A DNA stretch of 64,000 nucleotides from Brachycybe producta. Its lineage: Eukaryota > Arthropoda > Diplopoda > Playtdesmida > Andrognathidae. The stretch is from positions 1,181,001-1,245,000 of the forward strand of contig JAUPFP010000032.1 of the NCBI GenBank assembly GCA_036925085.1. The letters run 5' to 3'. The notes below the pieces were generated by a model. The model was not told where the DNA came from. It was given only the letters and a program-made list of their open reading frames with translations, and did no database searches. A program made the translations under genes and the position numbers. Positions 21,426-32,431 of the stretch are shown here, piece by piece (the stretch's first letter is position 1; each line of letters begins with the position of its first letter).

Positions 21426-22298
21426 CTTCATACACGCTACCTTGAGCATAGCGTCTGCGACTAGCAACTAGCGACTAGCATAGCAACTTAAAGTAGCAAG
21501 TCGCTAGTAGCTGGCACACACAAAGCATATTTACGACCCACAAGGAATATGGCCTACTTATTCACGTGTACGAGTTTTCACAATTTTTGTTAACTTTTTC
21601 CCGCCATCAGGTGAAGTACCTGATTACTGGGTATTTTTTTTGTCCATAGAATTCGTAACATTCTTCTATAGATTTACATCTCTTAAAGCATGAATTCTAC
21701 TCAGCATCAAATATCCATATCATAGAAAAATTATGGTTACACATAACATTTAACAAACTTCGAGCGGATCTGAATAGTAAGACTGCTAATTCATTCTTTG
21801 GCCCCAAATATTCAATTCATATTCTTTCTTTGCTCTAAACATGTAACAGTGAAGAACTGATTCACTTTTTCTCACCAGTTAAGTACAATGTCATTTTAAG
21901 ATATCAATATGTCTTTGTTCTTTATGTATAATGATGCTTTTATCTGAATCTTTATGTGCAATTGTTGCTCTGAAGATGGCTCATACTGAGTCGAAACATC
22001 AGCCCATTAAAAGAATTTCTTATTTTTAAGTTTTCTATTGAATTTTTTTAAAGATTGTTTTGGCTTTTGCCAGTATTTTATTAAGGTTTTATAAAAAAAG
22101 GACATTGTTAATCTTGCAAATGTAATGATTCGAATTTGATTTGGATTTTTAGCCATATTTTTTGCCAACAGCTAGAAATATAATAAATCCTTGATCTCGT
22201 TTCAATCAGCTATTGAATATATATGAAAAGTTACTTTATATTAAAAAAATTTTTTAAAAACAACTTTAACTCCTCTTGTTTGACAAATAACACAAATG

Positions 22299-22786
22299 TT
22301 AAAGAGGAGTAAACTCATCTTTAACATTACTGGTGAGTAGTTGAACTAAAAGCCAACTCACACAATCGTGATCTTTTATTGTGAGTACAGAATCTGGTCT
22401 TTTGAGGGGAAGCAATCCATCAATCATGTCATCTACTAAAATACAATTAAAATTAATATAAAAAATAAAATGATAGAACAGTTTAAATACATACACTGCT
22501 AAATGACATTCTCTGCATTTGGAACATTGGTGCTACACTGTATTTCCTTGTTCTCCAATTTGAAGTAAAAATTATATATAGATGTATATACATAATTATT
22601 CTATATCAATGAAAGTGTTAGTTTTTAATGAATATATTTAACTTACATTAATAGTTTCTCCTCTTCCCAATGCTTCTTATACTTCATCAGCTGACATAGT
22701 TTCAAGTTGATGTTTTGCAGCTTGAAATTTTGGCGTGGCTTTCCTTTTTGTCTTTCGGCCAGATACTGCAGTTTCTACGGTGAAGT
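22299..22786 (-). pseudogene. Possible decayed spliced gene (two exon-like segments)
   Basis: Minus strand. 22786-22647 reads like coding sequence (VETAVSGRKTKRKATPKFQA is part of it), with a TAG acceptor and a GTAAGT donor, but has an in-frame TAA after ADEV. 22435-22299 has a TTTAG acceptor and reads VDDMIDGLLPLKRPDSVL... to a stop. The phases do not join directly, so an intermediate exon is missing or the unit is dead. No family recognised; it may belong to the decayed mobile element on its right. Low confidence. Confidence 0.22.
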
Positions 22787-23018
22787 CTATCAATATGTTT
22801 TCAGTTTTTTTCTAAGAAAGATATTGGCTACTTTGTAAAATTTGAAAATGTGTTATAAACAATACTAAGGAAAATTCCCTCCCCATCAACTTAGTACTCT
22901 GCTAGCAGCCAAATAGGCCTATGGCAGAGGGACATAAAAGTCCATATGCCGTATTAAGCATTGTCAAGCACATATACATGCATATATACGGTATAAAAAC
23001 AAAATGAATATACAAATG

Positions 23019-23855
23019 TCAATCCCACAAAACAAAATTATCCTCATTCACCACTGCCTCAGGAAGAGAGTTCCATTGTCTTGTAACTCTAACAAAAAAC
23101 CAATAATATGAATCCGTCCTAGCAAAAATCTCCCAAATTTTCTTAGAGTAGTCAGCCCTGCCCATATATCGTGCTTTAGGAATAACACTGGACTGTGGTT
23201 TAGGACAATCACCACGTGTAATTTTTCCATACAATTTCAAACTTAACTCAGCCCTGCAATGTGCCAAACTATGCCAGTATTATCTGTAAATTTGTGCCTG
23301 CCACAAACAAACCTAGCTGCCTTACACTGAACCATTTCAACTGAATGAGTGTGTGTGACAGAGCATCACTGCATCAATACTCAAGATGAGGCCGAACCAA
23401 TGCTTGATAGGCAATAGATTTAACTTGTGCCCGGCAGGTGCCCAATGTCCTTTGACTAAAAGACTAAAACAGAGCATTTGTAGAGCTTTTCTAGTAACAC
23501 CATCAATGTGTTTTTTCCAAGAAAGGTCATCTGTCATTGTAACCCCCAAGTACGTATAACACTTGACACTCTGAAGAATAGTGTCGTTCATACTATATTT
23601 GAACACAATTGGATTTCTACCCCGAGTTAGCCTCATAACACTACACTTCCCCTCATTCAACTGAAGTTGCCATGTATTACACCATCCCTCAATTGCCTTC
23701 AAGTCTAGAGCTAATGTTTCACAGTCTTGGATACCATCAACCTCTTTGTAAATTATAGTATCATCAGCAAATAGTCTACAATTGCTGCCAACTGTGCTGC
23801 TGAGATCCTGGGGTACACCAGATTTAACAGCCAACCACTCTTGAGTGAGACACAT
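23019..23855 (-). pseudogene. LINE ORF2 fragment (CR1/L2/RTE-like reverse transcriptase)
   Basis: Minus strand. The upstream part (23855-23337) has SGVPQ, then the catalytic box LFADDTIIY (about 23760-23775), then the downstream blocks WCNTWQLQLNEGKCSVM and YTYLGVTMTDDLSWKKHID, typical of CR1/L2/RTE-like LINE reverse transcriptases. The usual segment between SGVPQG and the FADD box is deleted: SGVPQ runs almost directly into FADD. After a frame change, 23267-23019 gives the conserved C-terminus (VTRQWNSLPEAVV). No endonuclease domain remains and the element is dead. 23879-24230 and the rest of the flank have no further RT homology. Confidence 0.75.
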
Positions 23856-24239
23856 TTACAACTACCGTTTGTTTCCTATCACTTAAAAAAGAAGTTACCC
23901 ATTTGGTTACCTGCCCCTAACCCATATGCTGCAACTTTTGCCAGAATAAAATATGAACACTCACCAATTACATCTTGATTGTCCTGTATTGTGTTAAATT
24001 GATGTTTTGATGCTATAGATGGACAAGTTTTGATGAACACTTTTACACAAAGTAAAGAACAGTTAGCAAAAATAACATCAACCAGAGCAAAAGAAAGTAT
24101 TTGTGAAGTGTTAATTTGAACAGCAGCCACAGTAAAAGATTTTGTGAAGTGTTGATTTGAACAGCAGTCACAGTAAAAAAAAATTTGTGAAGTGTTGATT
24201 TTTGCAGAAAGTAAGATGATCAAGTGCTAATAGATAGTC

Positions 24240-27200
24240 TTCACTGTGAAGATTTCAGAATAATAGATGGTATGTGGATTCTATGATAAAATTTTAATCT
24301 TTTTATACTAAACTAGTATTGACCAATGAATACTCAGACATTAAAACAAAACACCAATAATATAAAGTAATTCAAGGCTACAAAAGACATCAATGCAGAT
24401 TATAAAAAATAGAACAAGGCTATGAAAGACATCATATATACAAAATAGAAATGAAACAAAATAATAACAATAGCAATCTTATCAATTGTTTTAGTTAGCT
24501 GTTTTAAAAACATATTTACAAGGTAAATTAAAAAACTTTTAAAAGCTATTTAAAAAGAAATTCTTAAAACAGAAAAATGTAAATATAAGTAAAAAAAATA
24601 TAAAGAAGTTTGTGAAATAAACTAAAAATAATATCAAAAACATTTATTTTTAACTAGCTAGGACTTCATAGCATTGAATAAAGTAGCTTACTTTCAATAT
24701 ATAAAGTATAGTACAGAAAGTGTGTAAACAAATAATCAAGTTTTTATAGTCATTTCATGAATTGTAAATGCTTTGTTTATTTGTGTGGAATTTATTTAAG
24801 CAGGAAATAAATTATTAGTCAAAAACAACAAGAGGTACAAAAATGTGTTGTTGACCATACTTTTTTTCCTACAGCAACAGAACAAAATTAAGTATTTTGT
24901 GAAGCACTGCATGAAAACTGGTTGATCTTGATTGTTATGGTTGAAGTGGTGTATAAAATTACTCAATTATTCTCTATGAGGCTTGAAAAAATGAGAAAAG
25001 TCTATAGGAAAAAATGGCTACAATAGTATTATATTTCAGCTAACAAAATTGAATGACTTACCTTCAATACATAAAAACTACGATACAAAAAGAGCTGTGT
25101 AAATAAATAAACATGTTTCATAGTCATGAATTGTAAATGTATAATAAAAAATAAATGAACAAGTAACCTCACTTTCTTATTTTTCTTCATAGAATTTATT
25201 TAATAAGCAGGAAATGAATTATTAGTTAAAACAAGAGGTAGAAAAAACATTGTACTATCTTTTTTTTTTCTCCATGAAAACTGGTTGACCTTGATTTGCT
25301 ATGCAGTAGAAATGACTCAATGTTCTTCTATGAGGAATAAAAAATGAGGAGAAAGTCAATAGATAAAAGTGGTGTGGACAAATAAATTGGCTTAGTAAAC
25401 TTTATAGCATAGATATTAGATGTTCCCAGATGGATAAAAGGTTCATCTGGAAAGTCCTCGTTTTTTCACCATAATATGTATACGTGCACTAATTTGTTGT
25501 GGAAATACAGACTTCAAAGTTTCGTGATTTAGTCGTTCATAGTTGTATGTTTTACTTGGTTTTGCACACCATAAATTAAACATAATTGTTGAGTCTGAAT
25601 GCATCCATGGCTTATAGCATGACCAGGATGGTTGTAAATAATCAGTATTTCTCATAGTCAAATTGTCCATTTCCTGGAGACCTCTGCACCACTCCTAAAC
25701 CTCATTTAGCTTCATTTCTTCTCAACATTGCTTTGCTGCAGCCATCCCCTCATCTGTCCATGTCTTCCCAGTTTTCAGTGAAACAGTTCTTGTCCATAGA
25801 GAAATCGACTGTTGATGTGTTTTTCTTGTCCATTTTATTATCTGGGTTATTGTTCCCATATTCTTCTGGGGTTGTTTTCATGTTGGTTTCTGCAAAACTT
25901 TCTGCCTTACCTGCTAATAAAAAAAATAATTATTCTACTCAATCACATTCAAGAGTTAAAAATGTGTTTGTATAAAAGGGAATACGTTCTTGTTTTTTCG
26001 TGTAATTACCTTTCATTGTCTTTACAGTTATGGTTCTAGTTGCTTCCATACCTGTATGTACAATGCACTCCGGCAGTTTTCCCCATAACTCATTAGTACC
26101 AGGCTCCAAAACGAGGCTGGCATCGCACCCATAGCAGCTTCGAATGGCGGGAGGGAAGCATTGCCCTCCGTGGAGCCTCCCTTGCCGGATACGTTACTAC
26201 AAAAACTGCCAAACATGACAAGAATCTGTGGTGGAACATGAGTTCTACCACAAGCCAATGCTAGTCCCCGCCTGTAAAAGATGGAGTGGAAGCGGCAAAT
26301 TCACCCGAACTACCCCTTCCCACAGTATTCCCCAAAATAGCCGGGCACGACAGTTTAACAATAAATAGAATGAGTATTTATTTACATTTATGGATGAAGC
26401 AAGCCAAGACAAGTTACACAACTCAAAGGCCACATGGCCAAAAAAGGTAAAAATGATGTGTTGAAAACTGGTGGCCACCTTGGCCTCCAGCAAAGGTAAT
26501 CACAGTTTAGAAGTCACCAACACACTACCCTGATGCCATCAGCCTGGCCATATAATACCTCCAGGCAGCTCCGCCTGGAGAGGGACAGTGGTCACATCTT
26601 ACCTCTCACTTATTGAACTCAATGGGGAGAGGCCTGCTGGCACCAAAATGGCATCCACCTAGTTGCCTACCATAAACAACCAGACAGACCACCACTGGGA
26701 GTTTGTCTACTTAATCAAAAAATGTTGCTTGAGCAGACCAGGTCGCCACAATACAATAAATAGTATGTTTTTCTCAATTGTCATAGCAATGACAAATTCA
26801 CTAAATTTATATTTAAAAAAAAAACAATAGATAAAATTGTTAATTTTTTGCAGAATAAAAATGGGTAACCCAGTAATAGGCATTTAAAAACTCAAACTTG
26901 ATTTTTTCTTTTCAATAAATAAAACTAGAAATGACAGTTACATGAACAATAAACAAGTTTTTATCATGATTTGTAAAACAGCAAGTGGAATAAAGTAATC
27001 TCAATTTTAGATTTTTTTTCTTTTATTATAAAGCAGGTTATGAAATAAACTAAAACAAATAAATATTATTATTGAAAACATTTGTTTTTGACCAGCTAGA
27101 GCAAAATCTGACAAATTCATAGCATTGAAATAAAATGACTTACTTTCTATATACAATACAAATGAAAGTCATGACAAGTTTCTTAATCACAATTTGCAAC

Positions 27201-28141
27201 CACAGCATGTGGTACCATGAAGTAGCTGCAATAGATTAGATAATTTATAGAAAAAAACAATGAGAGGTAACAAAAAACTGGGCCACAACAGATTTTTTCC
27301 CTCCAGCAATTTAATGTGTTAATATAAAACACATGAACAAAATGGATTATTCTTCCTGTTATAGTGTACAAATGTCTTAATGCTACTTTATGGGCATTGG
27401 AATGTGGTGTTAAAAATGAGTGCTCTGTAGTAGTCTATGAGGAAAAGTGTAGTTAAAATATATTATATTTTGACTTATAACATGGATTGAAAATGACTTA
27501 CCTTCAATTAAATAAACTACAAATGAAAATTGCAATATCATGATTTGCAATCACAGCATGTGGTACCATGCTGTAGCCACAATTTTAGATTTTTCTCAGT
27601 AAAAACTGGGTCAAGACAGTTTTTTTGTCTTCAGTAATTTAATGTTATTATGAAACACAACATGAACAAAATGGGTTAGTCTTCTTGTTACAGTGTAGAA
27701 ATGTCTCAATGCTACTTAATGGACATTGGAATGTGGTGTTGAAAATAAGTCTTGGGGAAAAGTAGTTAAAATATAAATATATTTTGATTTATAACATGGA
27801 TTAAAATGACTTATCTACAATATACAAAACTACACATGAAACTTCCGTAAACAATAAACAACTTTTTTATCTTTTGTGAAGCATTGAAATGTGGTGTTGA
27901 AATTAGGAGTCCATGGGAACAGTGGCATAGAAATGACTTTTCCTATACTACTGTCAATACTCTAGACTTCTTTTCAAAAGTGTTATCTTTTGTGAAGCAT
28001 TGAAAATATGGTTGCCTTCCAGCTATGGCATTGAAATGACTCAATGTTAGTCTATGGGACATTAGACTGCAGTGTTGAAATAAGGTCCTCTATACGAGTC
28101 TATGGGAAAAGTGGCATAGAAATGACTTTTCCTATACTACT
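24240..28141. repeat. Decayed repeats related to the Polinton termini
   Basis: A series of ~300-400-bp degenerate units resembles the terminal and subterminal repeats of the 30494-42148 element: GACTTACCTTCAATAxA, GTTTTTATCATGATTTGTAA, AAAACTGGGTCAAGACAG, GAAATGACTCAATG and TCTATGGGAxA. Two adjacent copies end exactly like the Polinton terminus, AATGACTTTTCCTATACTAC plus T, at 27952 and 28141, both followed by GTCAATAC; a 189-bp segment with the end was thus duplicated. 26050-26790 inside it is a somewhat more GC-rich unassigned insert. Confidence 0.55.
25443..26049 (-). pseudogene. Decayed paralogue of the Polinton acidic-protein gene
   Basis: Minus strand. Exon 1 (26049-26010, 40 nt) starts ATGGAAGCAACTAGAACC and ends AAAG before a GTAATTA donor. 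Exon 2 begins after TTATTAG at 25913. The gene at 41075-40635 has the same 40-nt first exon (ATGGAGGCCAATGGAACC start), the same phase and a TTATTAG acceptor. Shared residues include STVD-F and ENWED. Exon 2 has a frameshift and stops, then an open stretch to 25443 (FNLWCAKPSKTYNYE) that the intact copy lacks. It was probably part of a second, now decayed, related element. Confidence 0.55.
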
Positions 28142-29108
28142 GTCAATACACTTGATTAATTGCCAGCTTAATTAGTATTCATGCTGGCATAGCATTACCA
28201 TATTAGTAAATGTCTGATTTTGATTTTGTTTTAGCATTTTTTTTTATTTCAAATTGATTTCAAATAATTTCTTTCTTAGTTTTTGTATGTGTTTATGTAT
28301 GTTTAGAAACAGTGCATTAAAAACCTGCCATCCAATATTTTGGTGAATTTTCAGGGTATATAAAAAGTTGCATTTTGTGTATTTGTGTTCACCGAATCTA
28401 TGCCCAATTTCAGATAGATTCTAGAGATTTTATGTATGATTTTTTTGTGTTAATCAAAGAAGTTAAGTCCAATGTTGGTATATTGTGACGGACCTTTTTC
28501 TCCAGGTAGAATCTGCTCTTTTTAATTGGTATGAGCGAGTTTTCAATCGTACTAATAGTGAGTGGCTAGGTCACTAATTCTACCGGCCCGGGAGGACTAG
28601 ACCAATATAATGTCTATTAAACATCCTCACTAGTCTCTTGCAAAGACTCACAGTCTTGAAGATCATTTGTCTCTGTATATCTCGGACTTGCATCTGTAAA
28701 TTTACCCTTGAAAATAGTGTGAATATACTCATGAACCTGCATGAACCATGCACCTGTTTGTAGACTTGGAGTATCCAAATGGTGTAGAGCTGCAACGAAA
28801 TCATGAATTGCCCAGTCGCGAAATAATTAAGTTTAGAATTAATTAAAAACACCACTGTTGAAGTGAAATATAAAGACAAGGATTTATTCTACATATAAAA
28901 CGATGTGAAACGATAACTTAGTTTACAACACAACACTTGAAAATAAGAATGTAAGAACCTAGCCAAAATTGGGCATAGGTTCGTTATTTAAGAATTAACT
29001 GCCTTACATACAAAAACACAGCCTTTTTTATAAAAAAAAAAGAGGATACTGATAACACTTTCTCAGTATCCCCTGATTGGGCAAAAACAAAAGTAAAAAC
29101 CAAACTGG

Positions 29109-29110
<2 letters not shown>
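28142..29110. other. Gene-free stretch, nothing recognised
   Basis: AT-rich DNA between decayed Polinton-type repeats and a TA microsatellite. Direct flanks of the repeats (GTCAATAC) lie at its start. No supported exon, RNA gene or complete transposon. Confidence 0.35.

Positions 29111-29112
<2 letters not shown>

Positions 29113-29173
<61 letters not shown>
29113..29173. repeat. (TA)n microsatellite
   Basis: About 30 uninterrupted TA units followed by TAA-rich sequence to 29205. A shorter TA tract lies at 60197-60228, next to a tetraspanin B exon. Confidence 0.9.
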
Positions 29174-29177
<4 letters not shown>

Positions 29178-29409
29178 ATAATAATATAATAATAATAATA
29201 TAAATATATAATGGTGAATCGACAACAATGAACTGAGTTGTAGATGAGATGTAGTTGAAATGAGATGTTAATTTTAAAATGAATTATTGTTGTATTGCTT
29301 ATATTTTTATGAATAATTAATTCGAAAAGGAAACTACACTACATTGTATGTCTATGTGTATTATCACTATTATAAGCAGGTAATTCTATGATAATCATTT
29401 CAAGTTTTA

Positions 29410-29757
29410 TTACAATTATTATATATATAATATCCCAGATCTGTGTTTGTTGTGTGTGTGTGAGGGAACTAACGATGTGTCGGAATTTATATAAATTTAA
29501 ATAAATGAACTGCTTTTTTTTCTATCAATGTCAACTATATGTTGAACTCTTCCCATCCAAGAACCCCATAATATTAAAGTGGAGAGGGGAAACGATTGGA
29601 AAGTGTAGAGGGAGAGAGAGAGAAATGTGGAGGGGGAAAGTGGGAGGGGGTAACTGAAATTATAATGAAAGGAGTAAAAAAAGGAACAAATGATGCGCAT
29701 GCACACTATTGCCTGTGAATTTTGCTCCTGTCATTTATGACGGGTTATTCCACTAGT
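29410..29757. mobile_element. Right half of ACTAGTGGGGTAACCC-family foldback (copy 3)
   Basis: From ATATATAATATCCCAGATCTG through CGGAATTTATATAAATTTAA, TTGAACTCTTCCCATCCAAG, GTGAATTTTGCTCCTGTCAT to GGGTTATTCCACTAGTA. It matches the right arms of 812-1471 and 6522-7372; the left arm is missing. Confidence 0.6.
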
Positions 29758-29829
29758 AAATAAAATAAAAAATGAGGAAGTGGTGTAAACAATATAAGAA
29801 TAGTATTATAATTCAGCTAATTTTTTTTA

Positions 29830-30115
29830 TTTATTTCACATTATAAAACTAGAAACAATAAGAATTAAAAATAGGTCAAAACAATATTTTTTTCTCTCTA
29901 GTATTTTAACACTACTACTATACAATGAGTTGGCCTTGGCTGCTATGCTTGAAGTAATTCTATGAGGTACGGAAAAAAATGAGGAAGAAGTGGTGTAAAC
30001 AATATAACAATAGCTGCTACGCTTGAGAGGTGACATTGGAAAAAACAGACATTGGAATGTGGTACTGAAAATGTGCCTCCATGGAAAACAGTGGCCCGGA
30101 AATGTATTTCCTATA
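29830..30115. repeat. Polinton-terminus-like remnant
   Basis: Contains GAAATGTATTTCCTATACTA, GGAATGTGGTACTGAAAATG and GTGGTGTAAACAATATAA, resembling the terminal repeats of the Polinton in the orientation of a right end. Too decayed to delimit. 30116-30487 has no gene. Confidence 0.45.
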
Positions 30116-30493
30116 CTAATGTGTTTCACCGTGGTCCTCGTCTTGTTGTCGGTTTGTTTTTCGTGGTGGCCGTCACCACCCAGCAGTTCTTGTGAGGCAG
30201 CCACGAGTGTGATCCTGTCCCTAATCTGGAGTCAGGACTGGTGAGTTTATGTAAAACTACCAAGGGGTTTTGTGAGCAACCAAGTGGGGTTGTTACATCG
30301 GCATGTTTCTATTATTAAAAATAAAAAATAACAATTTCATTATTTTTGCTTTTTTATATATGCTCCCCTCATATCCCTTTAGGCATACAAGTAATTGCTC
30401 ACATTAAAACATTTATCTTAACTTTTCTTGGTCTGGTTGCAACAAAAAATTGATGCAAACAGTGCCAGTTCTGGGTACCTGGCCACCCATGTG

Positions 30494-30805
30494 AGTAGTA
30501 TAGGAAAAGTCATTTCTATGCCACTTTTCTCCATAGACTACTATGGTGACCTCATTTCGAGCACCACATTCCAATCTCCCATAGGCTATCATTGAGTCAT
30601 TTCTACACCACTCCTTTTAAAGCTATTTTAATGCTTCATCAGAGAGAAAAAACTTTGTCCCAGTTTTTTTTGCTTCTCATTAAAAAGAAGTTTGAAACTT
30701 TCTTTAACCACCTGCTGAGATAATAAAAAAACTTGTTTTCACGACTGTTGTTTTGTATATAGAAGGTAAGAAATTTTATTTCAAACTATGAATATATATA
30801 TATAA
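30494..30805 (+). repeat. Left terminal inverted repeat of the Polinton
   Basis: Near-identical to the reverse complement of 41830-42148 over the first ~250 bp (differences such as CTATGCC versus ATACGCC), then diverging through GTATATAGAAGGTAAGAAA to a TA-rich end. Preceded by CATGTG. Confidence 0.9.
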
Positions 30806-30851
30806 TTTTTAATGTTAGTTGTGCTTAGCTTTTGCGAATAAGGCGTTCAAC

Positions 30852-31289
30852 ATGCAGGATTCTACTAAAATTGCCGTTGATGTGTATCATATGGCCAAAC
30901 AATCGAACGAAGCCGTGAATTCCAACTTTTCACGAAAAATTTTCAAACTCGCCGAACAAGCTCGAAATAAGGATATTCAAGCTTTATAATCCATAGCAAC
31001 AACTTTAAAAACTGTTTCACATTTGAACCAAGAATTAACCTTCTTGTTGGACGAAGTTTATCGAGGATCACCATCATTCGGTAAAATTATAGTGACTTAC
31101 GCACTCGTCCTCCAACTGGCAAGATCCGGATTCGAGGAAGCAATGGCAGTGCATATTGGTGAATACGTGTTCAAGTCAATTCGGCATCGTGGCTTCGAGA
31201 AAATGGATCATGTGCTGCGATGCAGGATGTCTACACAACACCTAACGACACTCCGAGTAACGTTATTCATGTGGTTCCGCAATTACTGA
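30852..31289 (+). pseudogene. Bcl-2-like apoptosis regulator, one in-frame stop
   Basis: The reading frame from ATG 30852 to 31289 is 146 codons with a single TAA at 30987-30989. After the stop, LTFLLDEVYRGSPSFGKIIV resembles a BH1 region (family pattern ELFRxG..NWGRI). The downstream IGEYVFKSIRHRGFEKM resembles BH2 (WIxxxGGW position), with the tryptophan replaced. Cellular and viral Bcl-2 proteins block mitochondrial apoptosis, and adintoviruses are known to carry apoptosis-regulator homologues. There is no clear C-terminal membrane anchor in the 3' 40 codons. It is the first gene inside the left TIR and converges on the RING gene. An AATAAA follows at about 31325. The family call rests on weak motifs; a structure-level search should settle it. 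Confidence 0.55.
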
Positions 31290-31403
31290 TGATTAGCACT
31301 TTGTTATATTTATTAATACGGATGCAATAAAATGTTACATGATCAAATTTTTTTCAGTATTGTTTTATTTCTTTATAATAACTAATGACACTTCTGAATT
31401 CCA

Positions 31404-31461
31404 CAGACCTCTGCCTGCTTAGGGATAGCAAACTTGGTATCCCAAGGCAGGCAGAGGTCTG
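31404..31461. terminator. Strong hairpin between convergent Bcl-2-like and RING genes
   Basis: A perfect 15-bp stem CAGACCTCTGCCTGC / GCAGGCAGAGGTCTG extends inward with GGGATA/TATCCC around a ~10-nt loop. It lies in the 212-bp gap between the stop codons of two convergent genes. Transcription-end or transcript-protection role is inference. Confidence 0.5.
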
Positions 31462-31501
31462 TTGCAGAAGTGTTCAATATATAAAAGAACTTAGATGATA
31501 T

Positions 31502-32005
31502 TCATTGACTTGGCAATAAGTCTGTTAAGGGCTGGTAAACATCAATTACATTTGAAATGGTGTTTCTACACACTGGGCATAAAAAACGTTCCATTTCTAA
31601 TAACGTTGTTGTACATGCCTTACAGGCAGCTTGATGTTTACAAGGGTCAAATACAACCCGTGCACCCTTCACTAAACAAATAGTACAATATTTGATAGTT
31701 GCCGTTTCTTCATCATCGTAGGGTAGTAGTTTCTCCAAAAGTTCTTCTTTTCGGCTTACAGGTGGATTTCCCATCAGCTGGAGGAGAATTTCACTATCGG
31801 TCGTGTCATCTGCAGTTGCAATTTCATTATTTTTTTTTAAATTTTTTTACGACCAATCTAATTACTTACTGGAGTCATCGAGATAGACAATTGGATGCCT
31901 ATTAACTGCAGCACTTCTAGTAGAGGCATTCGGGACAGTTTCAGGCTCCGTTTCAGAATCAGATGCAATGTCTACAAATGAAATACATGAATTATAAGAA
32001 GACAT
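31502..32005 (-). CDS. RING-finger protein (IAP/MDM2-type), spliced
   Basis: Minus strand, two exons: 32005-31870 and 31809-31502, separated by a 60-bp intron (GTAAGTAATT ... ACTGCAG). Exon lengths 136 and 308 nt give 147 residues in frame. The C-terminal RING reads CTICLVKG...DPCKHQAACKAC...CPVC, ending near NVIDVY, as in the C-terminal RINGs of IAP and MDM2 proteins. It should act as a ubiquitin ligase domain. The N-terminal half is acidic (SDSETEPETVP), with no BIR repeat visible. The start at 32005 is the first ATG after an upstream stop. It is intact, unlike most neighbours, and points at the Bcl-2-like gene: a two-gene anti-apoptosis module (inference). Confidence 0.75.
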
Positions 32006-32431
32006 AGTTGCATCATGCCTAACCAAGGTTTGACAATAGGCTTGGGAATTATCATGCTCCGAAAAATTAACATTAGGTATGAGAAATAGTGTTAACGGGG
32101 CCAGACATGGTACATCCTCAGGAGTATTTCAGTAGGACAGATTAGACAGATGAGTCATCATGTCTATACATGTTTTTATAAGTTCATGATTTAGACACAC
32201 CCTTTGGACCACATCGAGGCATGTTTGAACAAGCCTAAACATGTCTCAACACGTTTATTTTTGTTTTGTCAAGGCCGTGATTTATTTACACCCCTTGGAA
32301 ACAAGAATGGAATAAGCTAAGGGGTATAAGTACCTGGAGAAACGTATATGCTATGACTAGATCTACTCATTACCCGAAGCCTCGGATTTCACGGCATTAG
32401 GTACTTTTTTTTCTCAGTTTGATTCAGCCTT
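32006..32431. promoter_or_regulatory. Probable divergent promoter region
   Basis: 426 bp between the divergent RING gene (minus) and the exonuclease-like ORF (plus). It has a TATAAGTA box-like site about 100 bp before the plus-strand ATG, and several CATGTTT/AACATGTC repeats at 32160-32260 (ACATGTTTTT, GGCATGTTTGAAC, AAACATGTCTCAAC). Role inferred from position only. Confidence 0.35.

Noticed and set aside
28489..28920. Possible LTR start (TGTGACGG-like)
   Set aside because: No matching second LTR, primer-binding site or gag/pol sequence nearby.
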